From NCBI GenBank assembly GCA_027575765.1, contig JANBPT010000685.1, forward strand, positions 1 through 26,296: a stretch of 26,296 nucleotides of DNA, read 5' to 3'. Each line of letters opens with the position of its first letter. Position 1 is the first letter of the stretch. Both the position numbers and the translations under genes were made by a program. Source of the stretch: Tieghemiomyces parasiticus. Taxonomy: Eukaryota; Kickxellomycota; Dimargaritomycetes; Dimargaritales; Dimargaritaceae. This document shows positions 1-9,790 of the stretch, piece by piece. Below the pieces are notes generated by a model that saw only the letters and a program-made list of their open reading frames with translations, had not been told where the DNA came from and searched no databases.

Positions 1-3000
1 TCCGGACTCCAGCCAAGCTCCCTTCCAAAGTCGGAGGTTTGCCACCTTCTTAATCACGAAGGTGCAGTCAGCTCATCATGGAAGTCTGATGGGCCATCAG
101 GAAGGGCAGCCGTGACCATGAGCTGGGAGGTTGCTCGGTGGGTCCCTCAGTTTCAGCCTGGTACCACTCACAAGTCAGACGGAGGGTAACTTCCCTATAT
201 CCGGATATGATGTGTAATCCTTTCACTAATCAGAGAGTCGGCAATAGGATTACATTAGGAAGTCGAATCTGGAAGGTACTGTTTAATGACAGCTAGCTGA
301 CTTGGAATGGGACGGCGGCCTGGTAGGTACCCGTTTACCTCCCAAATTTTGACATATATTTAAATAGGAAGGAAGTTACATGCACTCTTAAGACGTCCTG
401 CGGCAATGTATAATAATATTCCTCCCTTTCCTTATATATTGACCACGACTATTCCTGCCGTCTTAGCTAGGTAGAGCTTGTTTGAGGTCCCCATTACCCT
501 TGCCAAAAATAGCGAGACTCTGTGCTGGATCACGCCTTTTTCATCCTCTAGGTGGGTATTTATAGCAGTTTGTTGAATAGTGTTAAGGCAGGAGAGGGGG
601 GGAGCTCCCCTACTAATGGACCCCTGGACTACTCAGACTTGGGCAGCAGCAACCCAGCAGATGTTGTTACCAATGGACGAGTGGTACAGAGAGATCGACC
701 CTATGACCATCTTGGGCCTCTCCTTTCCTCTTCCATTTTCATTTTCATACGCACATCTTCTTCCGAAATTGTGGTAGATCTTGTTTTCTTATTTCATCAT
801 TGTCATCACTATTAACATATCCCGTCTTCTACAGCACATTTTATCCTCACTCACTCGCGGCCACAATGGGGCAACAAAGAATCCAAGATCCAGGACCTGT
901 ACAAGTCTATGGTGAAAGTGTATCCCCAGTTTTGCTACTATTGGCTGTGCATCATATTCCGGTTGCTAATATATATATCCACACATAAGGGCTGGCCAAG
1001 TGTACTGTCATTGGGATGAATATACATATTGATGCGGCGAAAGGCCTACTAGCAAACTCTACTCGCCCTGAATCATATGGTTACGCCCACTCTACTTAAT
1101 TCCGCGTAAGGGTCAGGTATCAATAAGTGACACAATAGCTCAGAGTCTAATATTAAGGCTCTAAAACAATAGTCGGAGTGCCAAGCCCTACTGTAGCCGT
1201 GCCATGGCACATTACCTTATTTTTTATTTATCCCTTATTCCCACCCCTTGAAAGAGAGATTGAAAGCACTTCGGATCAAGAATATGATGGATGCGACCCT
1301 TGAACAACCCCCGGCCTTCCCCCGTCGCTCTGGGTGGCGGCTTCCCTAATTAAACATAAGTTTCATTTTCTTGTATGATCACCAGCATCTAACCAAATCC
1401 CTTCGATTTTACCTCATCGCCTTGAACGACAACTATATGTGCGTATGTGTATATATATCCATAAGGCGGTTCTAAGTTAGAGGGGCACCAAATGCCTTAG
1501 CTATGCACCAAGAGGATGGTTTAATTTACCTGACTCTATACCGGGCCTGGAAAAGCCTGAGCTTGTACGGGCTGGCCACGTTTTGGATTCAAATGGAGGG
1601 GCCATTTTAGTAACATGATTTGGCAGAGAGAGCGGGCTTTGAGAGGAAGGCTTAGAGCGACATAGGGAACGAAGACCGACTGAGCAAGCTTGTAGGCAAG
1701 TTGACCAGAGATGGCAAAGAGTTAAGTCTATTGCAACCCAATCAGATAAAACACGTGGGTCAAATCGCCCGCACTACATCCATGAGAAATGTGCTGGTGG
1801 GAAACCGTTTGGGATAGTTAGGGGGAGGGATTTCGTACAGGTTACTTTGATGGGCAAAATCAACACAGCATAGGCGTAGAGAGAGGGTCCGAGGGAAGTT
1901 CACTGCGGCCTTGTTGGTTCTCTGCTGCAAATTATCTGGTAACCAAAGAGGGGATGGAAGGTATACACCATTGAAAAGGAAAACGATGCTTGAAGAGGCA
2001 GTTTGTCATAAGGCGGTGGTAGTGGTTAGGAATCATACCCCCTGATTTTTATTGGTGACCAGGTAAACCGTATTTGGGCGATTTGTCAAGTGATCTGTTG
2101 GATTAGTACTTCCAGCATTCCTCCTCACGGCTGTCCACCCTATGGAAAAATAGTATGCGATGCCTGTCTAACGACGTCCTCTCGGACCAAGATATCCATT
2201 GCTCGGTATCACTATGCGGTAGGGCTACTGTGAGTAGACACCATCCAAACCTGGCCCATATTGCCTAAGCTACGATGAGTAGCGGCACTTTAGTTAATGA
2301 CACCCTTCCCAATCTGGGCTTACCATCAAGGCGGACCTCCCAGGCCTGCGTGGGAGGAATACGATGGATGTCTGGCTTTGGATACATTCCCGCTGAATCA
2401 ATCTGTATAGGTACGGGCGTCACCATCCGCCTCTCCCGTGCAGGGTTGACGAGTGACGCGGTGCACACCACCGCTGGCCACGTGGGGGGGGGGAGGCTTT
2501 AAAAAAACAAAGGCCGGGTCAACTGGGAGACCACTGGTGTAGTCCAGCCTGTATATTTGTCAAATATTGTCCTAGGGGAGCCATTTTGGCCACCAACGGA
2601 GGATTACGCCAGAGTCCATGACACTGCTCTCTGGTGGCTTAGACGGCGTGACTGCCATTTGCCGGATGCCTCTTCGCTCAATCTCGTGTCCACAGATAGC
2701 CAACACCCTCTTAATGCATCCTCATTGCCAGCACCCCTTCCCCCCCCCTTGTCACCCCACACCCTTGAGCTTAGCGCCCACCCCATTTCCAAGGAAAGCA
2801 AGGACGCTGATTGGCTGTCGCGAGACCATCGGCGAAACACACCCTGGGTTGCAGCCTTGGCTTGGCAACCCCCCCTCCCTGCGTTCAGCTATCGAGTCCG
2901 CGGCTAGATTCCGCCAGTTCCTTGGACGTTGATGAATCCCCGGCGATTGAACGTCTCTCTTTGAGGCTACAGCAGCGTACGATCTATCCGGAGACCATAA

Positions 3001-5110
3001 AGTCTTCGATGGCTGGGTTTGCAAGCCAGGAGGCGAGGAGGGGGCTGCTGGTGTGTGCCCTGTGGTTAGTTAGCAAGGGTGGGGGCCGGACGAGGGTGCT
3101 GAAGCCGCGGCGGCCTTAAAAGCAGCTAATTGGTGCATCGGATTGCACACTGATGTTCCTAATCAGGATAATCTAGGTGTGACGAGTGCAGTGTCTGATG
3201 CCCCATCCCCCTTTTGCGTGAGACCTCTCCCTTGGTCGACAACGATACCCGCTGACCCTCTCCCCCGTTCCACTAGGCCCGCTCCATAATACCTGGGGGA
3301 GGCAGACCACGGGAGTCGGGCAGGCGTGTGAACTGGAAATGGGGAAGGGGTCGAGTGGAGGATGCCTATGAGCCCCTTGTGGATGGGCGAACAGGTAACG
3401 TCAATTATTTCCTTTTTTGGCATGGACAGGGCGGCGTCGTAAAGTCGAGCCGACCAAATGCCGGGACACGCATGGCCGAGGCGAAGTCTAGCCGGCTAGG
3501 GAGGCATGGAAGCACCTTGGGCGTGTCCTCCCATCGCCATAGCCGACCTTCTCCCACTCCACCCGGTGCAACCTTACAAGAATAGAACCGACTGGGAGGC
3601 GATTATGGCGCATGCAAGCGAAAATAAGGGGGGGGGGCTCAAGCAGGAGGCCTGCCAGGTTTGGGTAATTACCCGGCCTGGTCCTCCCGCGCTCAAGGTG
3701 GCACCTGCACCCAATGCCTATAGCCTGCATGGCCCGCTGCGGTAGCGGATGAACAGCCTCTGAGCCACGGTGCCGATTGCGTTGAGGACCTCCCGGTTAC
3801 GACGCTACCGCCTAGCCGATCGTTAAAACGGCTGCTCTCCGGGCTGTAAGTATATTACGCTCCGGCTAATCGTATACCGGATGCAAAGTGCAACACCTGG
3901 TCGTATGTCCGCCGCGTTGAGAAAATTACCCAAGCTACAGCCCAGGGACCAGCCGATGGCCATAAAGAGGGGTCGGGTAGCCGCGGGCCCCAAGCGTCTC
4001 AAGGGTTAGGGCCACCAAAAAGGGTAAAAATCAATCATCCCAGGCTACTGGGCCAGGTGGCCCGGAATCGAGAATTCAATGGCCAGCACCCCGATGCTCG
4101 GACCTTTAGCGGGGGAGACGGAGAAGGGGAGGCTTACGTCTGCTGCGCTCATCATTGCCCCCATGCGCAACAGCCAGTGGCTCGATCTCGCAGCGTCCTA
4201 TGGCCTGCGCCCCCTTCCCTTTTCCTTTTTCTTTTCCCCCCTCCGCCCCTTTGCCCACCTCATTGTGACCGTGCGCGGATAAACGAGGGGCGCAGGGCCT
4301 TACCAAAGCTGGAAATATGCGGGGTGTCGTAGGCACGTACGTCAGCATCTCCCTTCTTCCCATGTCCAAATCTCCCCTCTCACCGGCTCCAGCCGAAGTC
4401 TATGCCAATGGAAGGCCGGGAGGAGGGAGCTGGGGTGCGGGATTTAGTGACAGGTACGCTCGGGTAGTCAAGGATTGCCTCTGTCGACAAGAGACAGAGT
4501 CGGCTGGTCACTAGACATATTGCCTGGGCAGCATGTCGGTATAGATAGACTGCCAAGGTTTAAATCAATTGTGAGCTTCGGCCGTAGCTCTGGTGGTCAG
4601 TAGGCCCAGGGGCAGGGATTGAGCTGGCGCTGTTATTTGCCGCCAATGGCTTGCTCGAGGCCCACCCTGGTAACATCCGGGGCTGGATTGCAGTGCAACT
4701 GTCCTTAAAATCAGGCTGAGGACGGACTAGCGACAGCTTAGGCCCCCACGGATGTATCGAGCCCAAACGCTATAATATGAAGATAACAAAGAACCAGCTC
4801 GTGCTTGCTGTCCACAATAGAGCATCTTTTACCGTCCGCCCCTCCCTCCCTATGGTGGGGATCATATTAAAGGGCGCACCTCCGATTTCTTATCCCTATT
4901 AGTCCGTCTGCATACCAGCGTTTTCCCCTCCTAATCCAGTGCATTAATGTCCGGCTATCACAATTCCTGGGCTTGGATTTCGATGCAGGCCTCAACCATC
5001 GGCGCCCCCCACACTCCTCCAAACCAACCTCTGTGGGCGTTGGCTGAGCCAGGGGAAGGGGGATGAGGTGTCACGATCGGCCAATCATTTCGGAACCTGT
5101 TAAGGATTCC

Positions 5111-5151
5111 TATTTTCTTTTTCTTTTCTTTTCTTTTCTTTTCTTTTTTTT
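5111..5151 (+). repeat. TTTTC pentanucleotide microsatellite
   Basis: The + strand carries an almost pure run of TTTTC units, slightly irregular at both ends and finishing in a T8 tract. It is a simple-sequence repeat in non-coding DNA. Read on the minus strand it would give a lysine/arginine-rich tail, which I take as an artefact. Confidence 0.9.
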
Positions 5152-5270
5152 CGCCGGAACTCGGAAGCCTTGGATATTTGACGCGAGCCCGTCTTCACCT
5201 TTTTGGGTTCCCTGACCACTCATGGCGTAGAACGTGTCGGTGTGGTTGGAGTGAGTTAGTGGATGGGTCC

Positions 5271-5290
5271 CGGGTCCGAGAACGGACCCG
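5271..5290. repeat. 8-bp perfect inverted repeat (hairpin)
   Basis: CGGGTCCG and CGGACCCG form a perfect 8-bp GC-rich stem around an AGAA loop. About 11 bases further on the + strand lies a run of 13 T (5302-5314). A hairpin plus T-run could help end a transcript, but no transcript leading into it could be recognised, so this stays structural. Confidence 0.6.
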
Positions 5291-5314
5291 CGATTAAATT
5301 CTTTTTTTTTTTTT

Positions 5315-5339
5315 GGCTTGGCTTGGCTTGGTTTGGCTA
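5315..5339 (+). repeat. GGCTT pentanucleotide tandem repeat
   Basis: Five units of GGCTT, the last two slightly changed (GGTTT and GGCTA), directly follow the T13 tract. This is a short simple-sequence tandem repeat in non-coding DNA. Confidence 0.8.
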
Positions 5340-5652
5340 GGGAAATCCTAGACAGGCTATATGGGCGGTTAACTGGTAAGCGGCGGGGGGTAAACACTGT
5401 CCCATTCAACCTGAAGCCACCACCGTGTAGGCTACTTAATCTATCCACACACACCCCATGCGCTCGAAACCTCCTACAGGCCCAACATTAGACGCCCGAT
5501 TATTAGTATTCTTTTTATCACTACTACTGTACAGCAGCAGACGGGCCCGCCGTTAATATTTAGGCCACCGGGTGTGATGGGGTAAGATAGAGGCTATATC
5601 GCCTACCAAGGGGCGTCGTGGAATCGGCTAGTCAGTGAGTCCAGACAGCAGC

Positions 5653-6114
5653 ATGAGGTATCCCTCAAGAACCCTTCTCTCCTATCTCCTTCCTCTCTCC
5701 CCTCTTTGGTTGCCCATTTTCGGAAGGCCGCCGACCGAGCTATTTACTGGGCTAATCGGACTGACAGTCGACACTGGAGGGTGTATCAGACACCTTCAGG
5801 TAATCCTATACTCCTTAAAATCCCTCTAGTGTTCCTGACAACGTGGCCCTGTTTCTGCACAGCATGTACATCAGAATGGAGCAGCTCAGGAGGACAATAT
5901 CGAGGGCAAACTCAAGCTCAGATGGTATAGGTCAAAAGCAGAGGAATCTCGTCAACAAGAGGCTCCTTTTTTTTATTTTCCAGGCAGAGCGGAGCACGTC
6001 AGCTCACACGAGGTCCAAATGGTGTCGTGTCCAGAGCTAAAGGTGTGGTCAGGGGTAGCAGAGTCATGTTCATCAATGGTCAGTAAATTAGTAGTGTACA
6101 GTGCCGGCAAGTGA
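5653..6114 (+). CDS. possible two-exon gene, function unknown
   Basis: Exon 1 would run 5653-5799 from an ATG and exon 2 5863-6114 to a TGA, giving about 132 residues. The intron (5800-5862) has a CAG|GTAATC donor, a CTGAC branch-like site at 5835-5839 and a TTTCTGCACAG acceptor; removing it joins the exons in phase 0 and deletes two in-frame stops. Exon 2 is the more protein-like part: hydrophilic and charged, with LRWYRSKAEE, then FFYFPGRAEH, then SHEVQMVSCPELKVW. Exon 1 is hydrophobic and proline-rich and may be wrong, or the true gene may start further upstream in another exon. The spacing of W, Y, F and P resembles chromatin-type or transposon-borne beta domains in general, but I cannot assign a family. 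It converges with the response-regulator gene about 250 bases away. It could also be a remnant. Confidence 0.33.
5800..5862 (+). other. candidate intron of the unknown gene
   Basis: 63 nt, GTAATC...CTGAC...CTGCACAG, with 23 nt between the CTGAC branch-like site and the acceptor. It contains in-frame TAG and TGA codons and is a multiple of three. Confidence 0.45.
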
Positions 6115-6364
6115 AGTGCCGTGGAGGAGTTTGGGCGATAATCAAAGTGGTGGAGGGGCTATGGGGAGCAGGAGGGGGGTTGCATGGGAATGAAGTGGGG
6201 AGAGAGGGGTGACTTATGTATCGTTGAAGGGAGAGAGGGGAGGGATGTGTGAGGGGAAGATATAGATGGGGCGAGGCAGAAAAACACTGCAATTGTCAGG
6301 GAGAGGAGATAGGGGAGGAAAACCATGCAGAGGAAGAGGGCGGAAAGGATACTTGCCACCCCTA

Positions 6365-7279
6365 CTAATTCGAGGCGGCAGCGGTAGCTACCGGAGCGCC
6401 GGGCGGTAAAGTAGCCAACTCGGGCAGGGCCACGGAGCTGATAGCACGACGAAGGTCGTCGACACGGACGGGTTTGCTCACACAGTCATTGATCCCAATT
6501 TCGGAGTAGCGCCGGCGCTGGTGGGCCTGGTCGCTCGACGTGACCGCAATGATGGGTATCGTGCAGTTGACCGGGAGAATTCCTACGGCTGAATGTGTAT
6601 CTGCGTCCGAGTCAGTGTCGTCGGCCGAGGAGACGGAGATTTGGGAGGTCAACGACGACTGGTGGTCCTTGTCGTGGTTCCTCTTGGCGATACACCCGGC
6701 ACGGATCCGTTCTGCCGTCTCGACGCCGCTGAGACCGGGCATATCAATGTCGAGGAGAACTAGGTCGTAGGGCCGCCGAGAGAGGGCCTCCAGAGCCTCG
6801 AAGCCGGAGTCGACAAAGTCTACGTCTTCGAGCAGGTCGGCAAAGTACTTGCGTAGCATGCGCGACAGGATACGGTGGTGGATCTGGTTGTCGTCGGCAG
6901 TCAGGATACGCAGGGGCTGCTGTCGCGTGGTGCTCAGGTCGCGCAGCTGCTGCGCCAGCGTGATGGGTGAGGACGTGCCGTTCGCACTACCGCCGCCACC
7001 GTTGGTATTGGCAGCCATCGATGGGGAGTTGTGAGTTGAATGGAACGCTCGCGGGCTGAGCGAGGCAGCAGCCAAGCTGGACGCCGACAGGGTGGTTAAG
7101 TGGACCGACTGGTTGTCGTCGCGAAGCATCAAGCAGAGGTCGTTAGTGGTGACACGGAAGGAGGAGGCAGGGGAGGCTGTGGGGGGGCGACGGGCCGCGG
7201 TGTAGGTCAGGGCGCTGTCCGAAAGGCTGCGAATATGGGCCATGGAGAGGGGGTGGGAGCAGGACGCAGTGTGTACCAT
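6365..7279 (-). CDS. stand-alone receiver-domain response regulator
   Basis: A 304-residue protein with one phosphoacceptor receiver (REC) domain at about residues 123-285, of the type that takes phosphate from a histidine phosphotransfer protein in fungal two-component relays. The acidic pair is D129/D130 in ILTADDN. The phosphorylation site is D177 in LVLLDIDMPGLSG. The switch residue is T247 in PIIAVTSSD and the conserved lysine is K269 in CVSKP. All active-site positions are present. An acidic, serine/threonine-rich insertion of about 45 residues (roughly 194-238) separates helix 3 from strand 4. The N-terminal 120 residues are Ser/Ala/Thr-rich and probably disordered. No DNA-binding or catalytic output domain follows, as in fungal Srr1-type regulators; orthology is not proven. 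I start at ATG 7279 because the frame upstream has no ATG; ATG 7243 is an alternative. Confidence 0.88.
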   Translation of the reverse strand: MVHTASCSHPLSMAHIRSLSDSALTYTAARRPPTASPASSFRVTTNDLCLMLRDDNQSVHLTTLSASSLAAASLSPRAFHSTHNSPSMAANTNGGGGSANGTSSPITLAQQLRDLSTTRQQPLRILTADDNQIHHRILSRMLRKYFADLLEDVDFVDSGFEALEALSRRPYDLVLLDIDMPGLSGVETAERIRAGCIAKRNHDKDHQSSLTSQISVSSADDTDSDADTHSAVGILPVNCTIPIIAVTSSDQAHQRRRYSEIGINDCVSKPVRVDDLRRAISSVALPELATLPPGAPVATAAASN

Positions 7280-7336
7280 GGCAGGTTGGAGGGGGGGTGG
7301 TGGCAATATGTCTACAAGAGGCTCGGTGTATGGTCC

Positions 7337-7358
7337 AAAAAAAAAACGAATAAAAAAA
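7337..7358 (+). repeat. A-tracts upstream of the response-regulator start
   Basis: A10 at 7337-7346 and A7 at 7352-7358 on the + strand, which are T-tracts in the probable 5' leader of the minus-strand response-regulator gene. T-tracts of this kind are common in fungal promoters and leaders. Confidence 0.6.
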
Positions 7359-7592
7359 TGCAATGTGGTCGAGAGGAGGTTCGTGCGCACCAGGCGGCAA
7401 AGCTACGTGGACAGGTCAGAGGGGCTCTGGGAGACTATCTGTCGGCTGTAATAGAAGGTAAAAGAATTAACGCGTGCGGCTGGTACAGTGGTTAAATAGG
7501 TTGCGGAAAGTGGCTGCAGAGATGATCGAGGCTTGAGCAGTTTGGGTTCAAGGAGGTGAACATCCATCGAGGGCGAGCAGGACGGCCTGGGG

Positions 7593-7604
7593 TTATATAT
7601 AAAT
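7593..7604. promoter_or_regulatory. TATA-like element TTATATATAAAT
   Basis: A near-palindromic TATA element about 315 bases upstream of the response-regulator ATG (minus strand). It could set a start site with a leader of roughly 280 bases. It could equally face right, but no convincing gene starts there. Confidence 0.35.
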
Positions 7605-8950
7605 CATGCGGCCAGGCCAGAGAACTAAGGGGGAGCATCGACGTCCGGGTTCACCAGCCAGTAAAATTAATACAGGTAAGGAAGGGCCGGCGATGGGGGG
7701 AGTGGGCGGGTGGGGGGGCGTACCTATCAGGCCGGGCGAATCGACAGCGGCGTACAGAGGAAGACCGCGAGGCTTTGCCTAGAGGCCTCCGTGGGACAAG
7801 AATCAAGTGGGAAATATCTCCCCACCAGCCCTCCCCCCGTTGTCTTTTCCGTCCAGCTGGGAGACGGGCGTGCGCAGGATCGGCACATCAAGCCGGAGAG
7901 GGGAGAGGGTGGTAAAAAAAAGGGGGGCGTTATGGGACCATGATAATAGGGTGGGGGGTGTATGGGACACCGGGCCCTGGTATTTTATCTATGGTCTGGC
8001 CTGGTCGGCGGAGTGGCCTTCCACCTTCCTGCCCTTCCCTCCCCCGATACTTCTCCGTGGGACTATTGTCTCTAGTCGGCTCGGCATCACACACCAGCAT
8101 GGGCGCGGCAGTGTGCGGAACAAAGGGGCTTGTGCATGGGCAGCCGCAGACCGTCCCGCCTCCCTTCCCTTTTCGGCTCGTCCTGCCGGTCGACCGAAGG
8201 AGCAGGGCTCTGTGGCACTCGGATTGGACACCAGGTCGGTGGTGCCTCGAGACTACTGGGTCCAAGGGTTGGTTGGGCCAGTAGGCTCGGCGCTTTGGGT
8301 GTGTGTGTTTTTTTTTGTTTTGCTTTTTAGTCAGCGCAGGGGCCGTCCACCGTCCCTTGGCAGGCAGAGGGTGGACGGCACGCCAGCGGGTTCCCTTGGC
8401 GGCTCAGTCAGATGGGGGGGGGTTCGTGCACCACAGCAATCCTTCGGCCGGACACTTTCTCGCCCCCACGCTCAGTGCCCCCCCCCTCATAACCACGTCT
8501 CCCCGCCTAGATCGCATCTATCAGATAACTACTGCGGCGCCGGGCGGCCTGGACCCTTGCAAATCACCACCGCCATTTTCGGCTGTGGTGCCGGTTAAGC
8601 CATCGCAATCTGGCTTATCAATGTCCAGAAGCTTTGGAGGGCTTGCTACAGGCGACTCTCATACTACTCAGAATGTGTTGGTGCTACGGCTGGCTTCGGG
8701 CCTATGCCCCCCCGCAGCCCCCAGGCTCACAAACCAATTCCCAGTTATTGATCGGCTACTTGGTACTTGGCTCTGGGTGCGTTCTTGTGACCACTTTGTG
8801 GTTGACCCCTTGACCCAGCCACGGACTCTACAGTTAGACCTTGTAAGCTAAATCAGCGCTACAGACTCCCCCCCTCCTTCACCTATTATCATATCCACAC
8901 TCCGCTTCGTCACGGACTCTCCTGGCGGCCACTTTAAATATTTTTAAAAA
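7605..8950. other. gene-poor stretch with long chance open frames
   Basis: The + strand is open in one frame for about 263 codons (7807-8598) and in another for about 182 codons (8303-8851). Both begin at GTG, pass through poly-G, poly-C and T9 tracts, and give Gly/Pro/Arg-rich translations without domain-like structure. G9 (8414-8422) and C9 (8478-8486) runs are present. I see no supported gene. Confidence 0.5.
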
Positions 8951-8978
8951 TGAAACCAAGAGTACCGCTCCCTCCCCC

Positions 8979-9652
8979 ATGAGTATCATCAAATGCATCC
9001 GGGGGCTCCCGCGTAGCGCATCAACTGCGGCCGTCCTCCTACTAACTAACCTTGAACCCATGGCGCACCGCTGGCGCGCCTTGTCCACGCAGTACGTCTA
9101 CTGGCATAAGCTGGACCCCGACGGGTTTTTCATCTTTCGCCCCCCCCCTTGCATTCCGGCCCAACGGCCGCCATAATATCGCCGTCTCACAGGCACGCGT
9201 TCTGAAGCCCCAACTACACCGCCCGACCGCCTTAGGCCTACGGGCCACACTCAGCGCCGCCCGCAACGTAGCCGTGCCCGCAGCCCGCGTGGTAAATCAA
9301 GCTGCCGGTCGGATCCGCCGCTGGAATAAAGGTCACCCAGTATGCCAACTGCCATGGCACCTAGCCGCCTGATAACGGTCTGGCTTATCAGCGCCATATT
9401 CGGCCCCCACCTACGGTGTGCCCGATGTCTGAGGTGCCTCACCTCACACCACTCCATCCTATGCTACCGCTCCTCCCGCCTGCTCCCGACCGACGCCGCA
9501 GGACACCCCTCCCTAGAAATGGTTGCCACTCCGGCCTTCCCAGCGACCCCCCGATTCCATACCCTCCCGCCACCACCACGGCATTCTCACCTTCGCCATC
9601 CACCAAGTATGAATACGATGCCTTAACCGGCAATCCCCCCTTCCACACCTGA
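8979..9652 (+). pseudogene. possible decayed gene, coding-like in three successive frames
   Basis: From ATG 8979 one frame gives a protein-like segment with GC-ending codons, including HRWRALSTQYVYWHKLDPDG and FFIF, up to a C9 run at 9140-9148. There that frame leaves into a stop at 9174. The next frame then becomes coding-like (for example SQARVLKPQLHRPTALGLR) and stops at 9372. The third frame carries a Pro/Ser/Thr-rich segment ending in TKYEYDALTGNPPFHT and a TGA at 9650. An AATAAA signal follows at 9785-9790. This pattern fits a gene broken by indels, one of them in a homopolymer, or assembly errors in a live gene. Unrecognised introns could explain part of it. No family was recognised. 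The right codon bias is the main support. Confidence 0.3.
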
Positions 9653-9784
9653 AGGGCCGCCACCGGTCCCTCCCCCACCGCCACACACCTCCACTCACCC
9701 TCTTCCCACCTACCCCACCAGCACCCCAACCTGGGTAACCCCGCCACCCCCCTCCCACTACCGCCCGAACCACACTTTCTCCAC

Positions 9785-9790
9785 AATAAA
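9785..9790 (+). promoter_or_regulatory. AATAAA polyadenylation-like signal
   Basis: An AATAAA hexamer followed by a T-rich stretch, about 135 bases after the last stop of the possible decayed gene. On sequence alone it may be chance. Confidence 0.3.

Larger units (their letters stand above)
1..5650. other. gene-poor left flank, no supported gene
   Basis: No open frame here has the length, codon bias and recognisable motifs of the real genes further right. Open stretches are at most about 116 codons, often begin at TTG or GTG, overlap one another on both strands and give low-complexity, proline- or glycine-rich translations. The stretch does hold several G or C homopolymer runs (2484-2493, 2739-2746 and 3628-3637), a pyrimidine microsatellite, a hairpin and a T13 tract, listed separately. 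I looked for tRNA A-box and B-box pairs and found no convincing pair. Short exons of a heavily spliced gene could be missed by eye. Confidence 0.6.

Noticed and set aside
2634..2700. tRNA A-box-like TGGCTTAGACGG
   Set aside because: No matching B-box lies downstream and no cloverleaf can be drawn.
3328..3585. Aromatic-rich short frame (WKWGRGRVEDAYEP)
   Set aside because: It has a GTG start, short length, a proline/serine-rich tail and no partner exon. A 35-nt GT...AG stretch inside is too short to be a convincing intron.
5268..5292. Possible tRNA T-arm in the GC hairpin
   Set aside because: The loop lacks the TTCRA consensus and no acceptor or anticodon stems flank it.
5110..5454. 114-codon minus-strand frame with a lysine-rich end
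   Set aside because: The lysine/arginine-rich parts come from the TTTTC and T13 simple repeats.
7807..8598. 263-codon open frame on the + strand
   Set aside because: It begins at GTG, passes through T9 and poly-G tracts, has no domain-like pattern, and overlaps other open frames. The base composition there makes long chance frames likely.
8303..8851. 182-codon open frame on the + strand
   Set aside because: It begins at GTG just before a T9 tract, is low-complexity and has no recognisable motif. It could be an outer part of the possible decayed gene downstream, but nothing links them.
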